Assembly (NCBI RefSeq): GCF_000019965.1 | Contig: NC_010571.1 | Coordinates: 868,001-932,000, forward strand | Length of the DNA stretch: 64,000 nucleotides | Origin: Opitutus terrae PB90-1 | Lineage (GTDB): Bacteria > Verrucomicrobiota > Verrucomicrobiia > Opitutales > Opitutaceae | Direction of reading: 5' to 3' | Made by a program: the position numbers and the translations under genes | Notes under the pieces: model-generated | Seen by the model: only the letters and a program-made list of their open reading frames with translations | Database searches by the model: none | What the model was told of the DNA's origin: nothing | Shown: positions 60,115-64,000 of the stretch, in pieces | Numbering within the stretch: position 1 is the stretch's first letter | Layout: each line of letters starts with the position of its first letter

Positions 60115-60504
60115 TCATAAATCGGGCGGCAGCAGGTTCGTGATCGTGCCGGCCCACGCCAGCATGCTTTCGCGGTCGCTGAAATTGCGGCCGTCGTTCC
60201 AGCTGCTGCCTTCCGATACGGAGACGTCGCGGGCGAGATAGTGGCTGTGCGTCGAATCCGGCTGGCGGGTGAACGTCACCGTCCGCTGCGCCGCGCCATA
60301 TACGCCCAACGCGCGCTCCCACTCGTCACCGACCAGCGTGACGAATGCGGCGTGACGTTCCGGCCCAGCGTCTCTGCTCGCGCCAGCCGACGCGTGCGTG
60401 GGAGCGCGGCCGTCCGGGCCGCTTCCAGCTGTGCTCCTTCGCGCTTTCGCCAAATCCGCGGGCGGATGCTCCAGTTCCGGCAGGACGAACCGCCGGGACC
60501 ACAT
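60115..60504 (-). CDS. Hypothetical protein, weakly supported
   Basis: The product is 129 residues starting at the ATG at 60502-60504. The C-terminal half ([20 protein letters not shown], then [20 protein letters not shown] and [20 protein letters not shown]) has a protein-like composition, while the N-terminal half ([20 protein letters not shown]) is less convincing. It begins opposite to the ADOP gene and ends beside the gnd terminator. No family is recognised; the true start might be internal. Confidence 0.4.
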   Translation of the reverse strand: MWSRRFVLPELEHPPADLAKARRSTAGSGPDGRAPTHASAGASRDAGPERHAAFVTLVGDEWERALGVYGAAQRTVTFTRQPDSTHSHYLARDVSVSEGSSWNDGRNFSDRESMLAWAGTITNLLPPDL

Positions 60505-60687
60505 GACACGGGCGTCTCGTGCATGTCAGAAAACGGAATACGGCCGCTGCGCCTCTGCCCCAGTTTCGCGCTGGCGCTCTCTCCGGGTTTTTGTAAACAA
60601 AATACACCGCCGCGGCGCAGCCGCTCCGCCAGCTGCCCAAAACATCCGGCAATCGCTGTCGATCCGTGCGCCAGGTCCCGGTCGCCT

Positions 60688-63147
60688 ATGTCCACCTCCG
60701 TGCCTCGCCTCGCTCGCAAACGGCCGTCGTGGCTGCCTGTGGCCGCACTCGCTCAGGACTTCCGCTTCGTCCTTCGCTCGCTGGCAAAATCCCCCGGCTA
60801 CACGCTCGCGGTCGTCCTTACGCTCGCGCTCGGCATCGGCGCCGCCACGGCGATCTTCAGCGTGGCCGACCGCGCCTTGTTTCGACCCCTGCCCTACCCG
60901 GCCGCGGACGAACTGTTCGTCGTGGGCCGCACCACCCCGCGCCACGCCTTCATCCCCCATCTCCTACCGGTGCAGCTCGCCAGCTATCGCGAAAATGCCA
61001 AGTCCTTCCGCTCCCTCGCGGCCTTCGAGCACAGCTGGTCGAACGTCGTAGTGGGAAATGCACCCGCCGGAGGGATCACCGCCGGCATCTCGGCCGACTA
61101 CTTCGACACGCTCGGTACGTTGCCGCTGCTCGGCCGCCTGTTCTTGCCCGGTGAGGACCAGCCCGGCGCCGGGCGCGTCATCGTGCTAAGTCACCGCTTC
61201 TGGCGGGACAAACTCGGTGCCGCTCCGACCGCGATCGGGCGGGTTGTGCTGGTGGGCGGCGAATCGTGCGAGGTTGTCGGCGTGTTGCCACCGGATTTCC
61301 GACCGCCGCTTGGTACGGCCGCAGACCTCTATCGCCCACTCGCGAGCGCCCCGAATCCCGCGGCGCCGTTTGCCGGAAAGGTGGTTTACGTTGTGGGTCG
61401 GCTGCAGCCCGGCGCCACCTCCGCGCAGGCCGCCGCGGAACTGGCCGGCATCCAGGTGCCGGTGAGCGGCTCGGCGGCCCGACAGCTCGCCGAACAGAAA
61501 CCCAAACTGATGCCGCTGACCGAGTGGACTCATCAGCAGTCGCCCTTCGCGATGCACGGAGCGCTGCTCGCGGCCGTCGCATTCCTCTATGCGATCGCGT
61601 GCACCAACGCCACCAGCCTCATGCTCGCCCGCGTCCATGGCCGGCGCCGGGAGCTTAGCGTCCGGCTCGCGATCGGATGCAGCCGGAGCCAATTGCTTCG
61701 CTCGGTTCTCGCCGAGAACCTCGCTCTCGTGCTGCTCGGCGGCGCGGGCGGCGGCCTGGCCGCGATCTGGGGCCTGCCCGCGCTGGAAAGACTCGCTTCC
61801 AGCGCCGCAGCTGCCGACGGCGCAGTTTGGCAGCTGGATTGGCGGGCGCTCGCCTTCGCCGCCGCGCTATCGCTCGTCACGAGCGTGCTCGTTTCCCTGG
61901 CGCCCGGCTGGCAGGTGCTGCACGCCAACGTCTCCGAGGGGCTCAAGGACACCGCCCAGGCGTTGGGCGAAAGCCGGCGTCTTCGCCGCGTTCGCGGCGG
62001 CCTCGTGGTCGTCGAGGCGGCGCTGGCGATGGCGCTCCTGATCGGCGCCGGTTTGATGGTCCGCAGCGTCGTCCACCTCCAGCACATCGACCGAGGTCTC
62101 GACCTCACCAACAAGGTCTCGGTGTGGCTCAAGCTGCCGGACGGAAGCTACCGTTCCGCCGAGGCTCAACTCGAACTCACGCGGCGACTCGAGGAACAGT
62201 TGCGCACGATCCGGGGCGTGCAGACCGTCGCGGTGACCACCGGCGTCCCTCCCTTCAGCGGCGCGATATCGTGGCCGCTGGCCAAGCCGGATGGCTCGGC
62301 CTACCAGGCGAACGTGAATCCCGTCTCGCCAGGATTTCTACGCACGCTGGGCCTGGTGCTCGTTCGGGGCGAGTGGTTCGACGATGCTCGGCCGAGCGGA
62401 GAACGCGTGGTCGTGATCAACGAGGCGATGGCGCGCGGGTTCTTCGGTGCCGAGGATCCGCTCGGACGTTCGCTCGTCGTCATGCCAGGCCAACAAAAGC
62501 AAGCGCCGTGGCGGGTGGTCGGCGTGGTGGCCGACGTGCGGGGCCGCGTCCACGCTTCTCCCTCTCCGCAGCTCTACTATCCCTACTGGCAGATGCCGTC
62601 CACGTTTGCCGTTACCGTAGTCTTCGGGCTCGGCGGGCCGCGCGATACGGCCTTTGACGACGCCGTCCGGCGGGCGGTGTTCGTCGTCGATCCCCTGATC
62701 GCGACGTTGATGATCACGTCGCTCGACGAAGCGGCCAACAGCCAGCTGGCCCAGGAACGCTACGTCCTGCGGGTCATGCAGGTCTTGTCCGCCCTCGCGC
62801 TGGCGCTCGCCACGGCCGGGCTGTTCGCGGTGATGGCGTATGCCGTCGCGCAGCGGATGGGAGAGTTCGGTGTCCGGCTGGCACTCGGGGCGTTGCCATC
62901 GGACCTCTCGCGGCTGGTGCTGCGACGCGGGCTGGTGCTCGCCTCGATCGGGGTGCTCATCGGCTGCTCCACCGCGTGGGCCCTGACGCGTTTTCTCCAG
63001 AGCCTCCTTTACGAAACCAGTCCGCTCGATCCGCTCGTCTACGCTGCCGTCGCGCTGCTCCTGCTCGCCGCCGCCGCGCTCGGCTGCTGGCTCCCCGCTC
63101 GGCGTGCGGCCCGTGCGGATGTCGCGCGCCTGCTGCGCGCGGAATGA
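60688..63147 (+). CDS. ADOP-type orphan FtsX/MacB-like ABC permease
   Basis: The product is 819 residues from the ATG at 60688; longer in-frame starts add sequence with no family likeness. The N-terminal motif [20 protein letters not shown], then [20 protein letters not shown], is diagnostic of the ADOP group (Acidobacterial duplicated orphan permease). Two MacB periplasmic core domains alternate with two FtsX-like four-helix blocks ([40 protein letters not shown]). No ATPase gene adjoins it, as usual for the group. It may export a lipid, peptide or antibiotic; the substrate is unknown. Confidence 0.92.
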   Translation: MSTSVPRLARKRPSWLPVAALAQDFRFVLRSLAKSPGYTLAVVLTLALGIGAATAIFSVADRALFRPLPYPAADELFVVGRTTPRHAFIPHLLPVQLASYRENAKSFRSLAAFEHSWSNVVVGNAPAGGITAGISADYFDTLGTLPLLGRLFLPGEDQPGAGRVIVLSHRFWRDKLGAAPTAIGRVVLVGGESCEVVGVLPPDFRPPLGTAADLYRPLASAPNPAAPFAGKVVYVVGRLQPGATSAQAAAELAGIQVPVSGSAARQLAEQKPKLMPLTEWTHQQSPFAMHGALLAAVAFLYAIACTNATSLMLARVHGRRRELSVRLAIGCSRSQLLRSVLAENLALVLLGGAGGGLAAIWGLPALERLASSAAAADGAVWQLDWRALAFAAALSLVTSVLVSLAPGWQVLHANVSEGLKDTAQALGESRRLRRVRGGLVVVEAALAMALLIGAGLMVRSVVHLQHIDRGLDLTNKVSVWLKLPDGSYRSAEAQLELTRRLEEQLRTIRGVQTVAVTTGVPPFSGAISWPLAKPDGSAYQANVNPVSPGFLRTLGLVLVRGEWFDDARPSGERVVVINEAMARGFFGAEDPLGRSLVVMPGQQKQAPWRVVGVVADVRGRVHASPSPQLYYPYWQMPSTFAVTVVFGLGGPRDTAFDDAVRRAVFVVDPLIATLMITSLDEAANSQLAQERYVLRVMQVLSALALALATAGLFAVMAYAVAQRMGEFGVRLALGALPSDLSRLVLRRGLVLASIGVLIGCSTAWALTRFLQSLLYETSPLDPLVYAAVALLLLAAAALGCWLPARRAARADVARLLRAE

Positions 63148-63197
63148 ATTGGAAGGCGAGTGCCTCGCGCGCTCCGGCGAAGTTCAGCTCAACCGGC

Positions 63198-63362
63198 TTA
63201 TTCGAACCGCCGCGCAACCTTCCAGCCAAGATAGACGCCGACCAAACTGCCGACGCTGCTGACGCAGAACATCACCCAGAACCCAGCGCCAAGCGCCTCG
63301 GCCAAAAACCAGCCCGCGTAACCTCCCACCACCGCGCCGCCGAGCGTGCATAGCTTGTTCAT
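63198..63362 (-). CDS. Small membrane protein
   Basis: The product is 54 residues from the ATG at 63360-63362. Two hydrophobic segments (LGGAVVGGYAGWFLAEAL; WVMFCVSSVGSLVGVYLGW) fill most of it, ending KVARRFE. The pattern is that of small GlsB/YeaQ-like or unassigned membrane proteins. No function can be given. It ends 50 bases from the convergent ADOP gene. Confidence 0.6.
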   Translation of the reverse strand: MNKLCTLGGAVVGGYAGWFLAEALGAGFWVMFCVSSVGSLVGVYLGWKVARRFE

Positions 63363-63469
63363 CGGCGCCGGTTCTAGCGCGAGCTGCAGGGCGTCACACG
63401 CCAAATCCGTGTTATCCGGTTTCGTGACCGGTCACCCTACCGACCTCAGCGGTGCCGCTGCATCGCCGC

Positions 63470-64000
63470 TCAGTATCCGACCGTGAATCGCCTCCGGCTG
63501 TGTCGCGGCCGCTCCAGCTCATCGATCAACGCGATCGCGTAGTCGGCGATGCTGATGGCGCTCTGGCCCTGCGCGTCCACCAGCAACGTATCGTCACCCA
63601 GGCGAAATTTCCCGGTGCGCGGACCGTCGTGCAGAAACGCCGAGGGAGAAAGGAAGGTCCAATCGACGTCTGTCTCCTTCCGCAACTCCTGCAGAAAATC
63701 CCGCGCGGCGAGCGCCTCCGCCTTGTAGTCCGCCGGAAACTCGGGCGTGTCGACGAGGCTTTCCCCCGGCGCCACCTCCAAGCTGCCCGCGCCTCCGACA
63801 ACGAGCAGCCGCGGCACGGCCGAACGCTTGACGGCGGACAGCAGCGTCGACGCCTTCAGGTCGGTGAAATGCACCGCGCTCAACAACGCCTCGTGCCCGG
63901 CGGTCGCCGCGGCGAGCTGCTCCGGCTCGTTCGCATCGACACGCTGGGCGCGCAATCGCGGCTGCGCCGCCAATGCTTCCGGATGACGCGCGAGCCCGGT
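63470..64000 (-). CDS. NAD(P)-binding reductase/epimerase (YwnB-like), 3' part only
   Basis: The frame is open to the window edge and lacks its start; 176 residues are visible. TGLARHPEALAAQPRLRAQRVDA, split as TGLARHPEALAAQ and PRLRAQRVDANEPEQLAA, is the second beta strand and helix of an NAD(P)-binding fold that starts beyond the window. PRLLVVGGAGSLEVAPGESL and DWTFLSPSAFLHDGPRTGKF match NAD(P)H-binding proteins of the YwnB/Rv-type, with SAISIADYAIALIDELERPR at the end. It is probably an NADPH-dependent oxidoreductase or stress protein. The GXXGXXG motif lies outside the window. Confidence 0.85.
   Translation of the reverse strand, partial: TGLARHPEALAAQPRLRAQRVDANEPEQLAAATAGHEALLSAVHFTDLKASTLLSAVKRSAVPRLLVVGGAGSLEVAPGESLVDTPEFPADYKAEALAARDFLQELRKETDVDWTFLSPSAFLHDGPRTGKFRLGDDTLLVDAQGQSAISIADYAIALIDELERPRHSRRRFTVGY

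Noticed and set aside
60241-60687. N-terminal extension of the ADOP permease by 149 residues
   Set aside because: It is Arg/Ser/Pro-rich with no family likeness, while the ATG at 60688 is placed right before the diagnostic permease motif.
1-64000. tRNA or rRNA genes
   Set aside because: I found no stretch with a convincing T-loop plus acceptor pairing, and no rRNA core sequence.

Overview
The window is GC-rich bacterial chromosome, densely packed with genes and with no RNA genes, insertion sequences, prophage or CRISPR that I could see. Gene content and style suggest a Verrucomicrobiota member of the Opitutaceae (Opitutus-like): a large TonB-dependent receptor with a short plug lead-in reading EKYDVTGSRIRR, a GTP-type PEP carboxykinase, a Tat-exported Gfo/Idh/MocA oxidoreductase, an orphan ADOP/FtsX permease, and many short palindromes and low-complexity repeats between and even inside genes. 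This placement is inferred from gene style; there is no 16S gene in the window.

Layout. 1-6.5 kb (minus strand): 5' part of a LytS-type histidine kinase, a secreted S9 peptidase, a small secreted protein and a TonB-dependent receptor. 6.8-8.4 kb (plus): xdhC and a MobA-like cytidylyltransferase, facing purE. 9-13 kb (minus): a three-gene unit made of an HDOD domain fused to an ECF sigma factor, a single-TM anti-sigma-like protein, and a membrane protein with beta-helix repeats plus an RDD domain. 13.3-20.2 kb: putA (plus) facing a free-standing HDOD paralogue, then a secreted protein and pckG. 20.4-29.3 kb: cation efflux, a double-ACT protein, two lipoproteins, an MFS carrier with a Gfo/Idh oxidoreductase, a soluble PAS chemoreceptor-like protein and a BvgS-like histidine kinase. 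29.4-35.8 kb: an unrecognised three-repeat protein, then rsuA-like, yhbY, threonine-dehydratase-like, rsgA and GYF-RDD genes. 35.9-38.6 kb (minus): a bufferin/metallophore RiPP operon (precursor, DUF692 maturase, partner, DoxX). 38.8-40.2 kb: 2-hydroxyacid dehydrogenase and a YbaY-like lipoprotein.

40.4-56.1 kb (plus) is the energetic core: ferredoxin, 2-oxoacid:ferredoxin oxidoreductase alpha (disrupted by a frameshift) and beta, then a complex I operon nuoA-B-C-D-H-I-J-K, two MrpD-like antiporter subunits around a small membrane protein, nuoM and nuoN. No nuoE, F or G is present. The layout suggests that ferredoxin reduced by the oxidoreductase may feed a complex I lacking its NADH module and carrying four antiporter-like subunits where the usual enzyme has three. 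56.2-64 kb holds an acyltransferase, a small membrane protein, gnd, a weak hypothetical gene, the ADOP permease, a small membrane protein and the 3' part of an NAD(P)-binding protein.

The most notable items are the HDOD-ECF sigma fusion with a possible internal start, the three-repeat protein, the ferredoxin-Kor-Nuo block with its altered antiporter set, the bufferin operon, the korA frameshift, and palindromic repeats lying in frame inside putA and nuoC.
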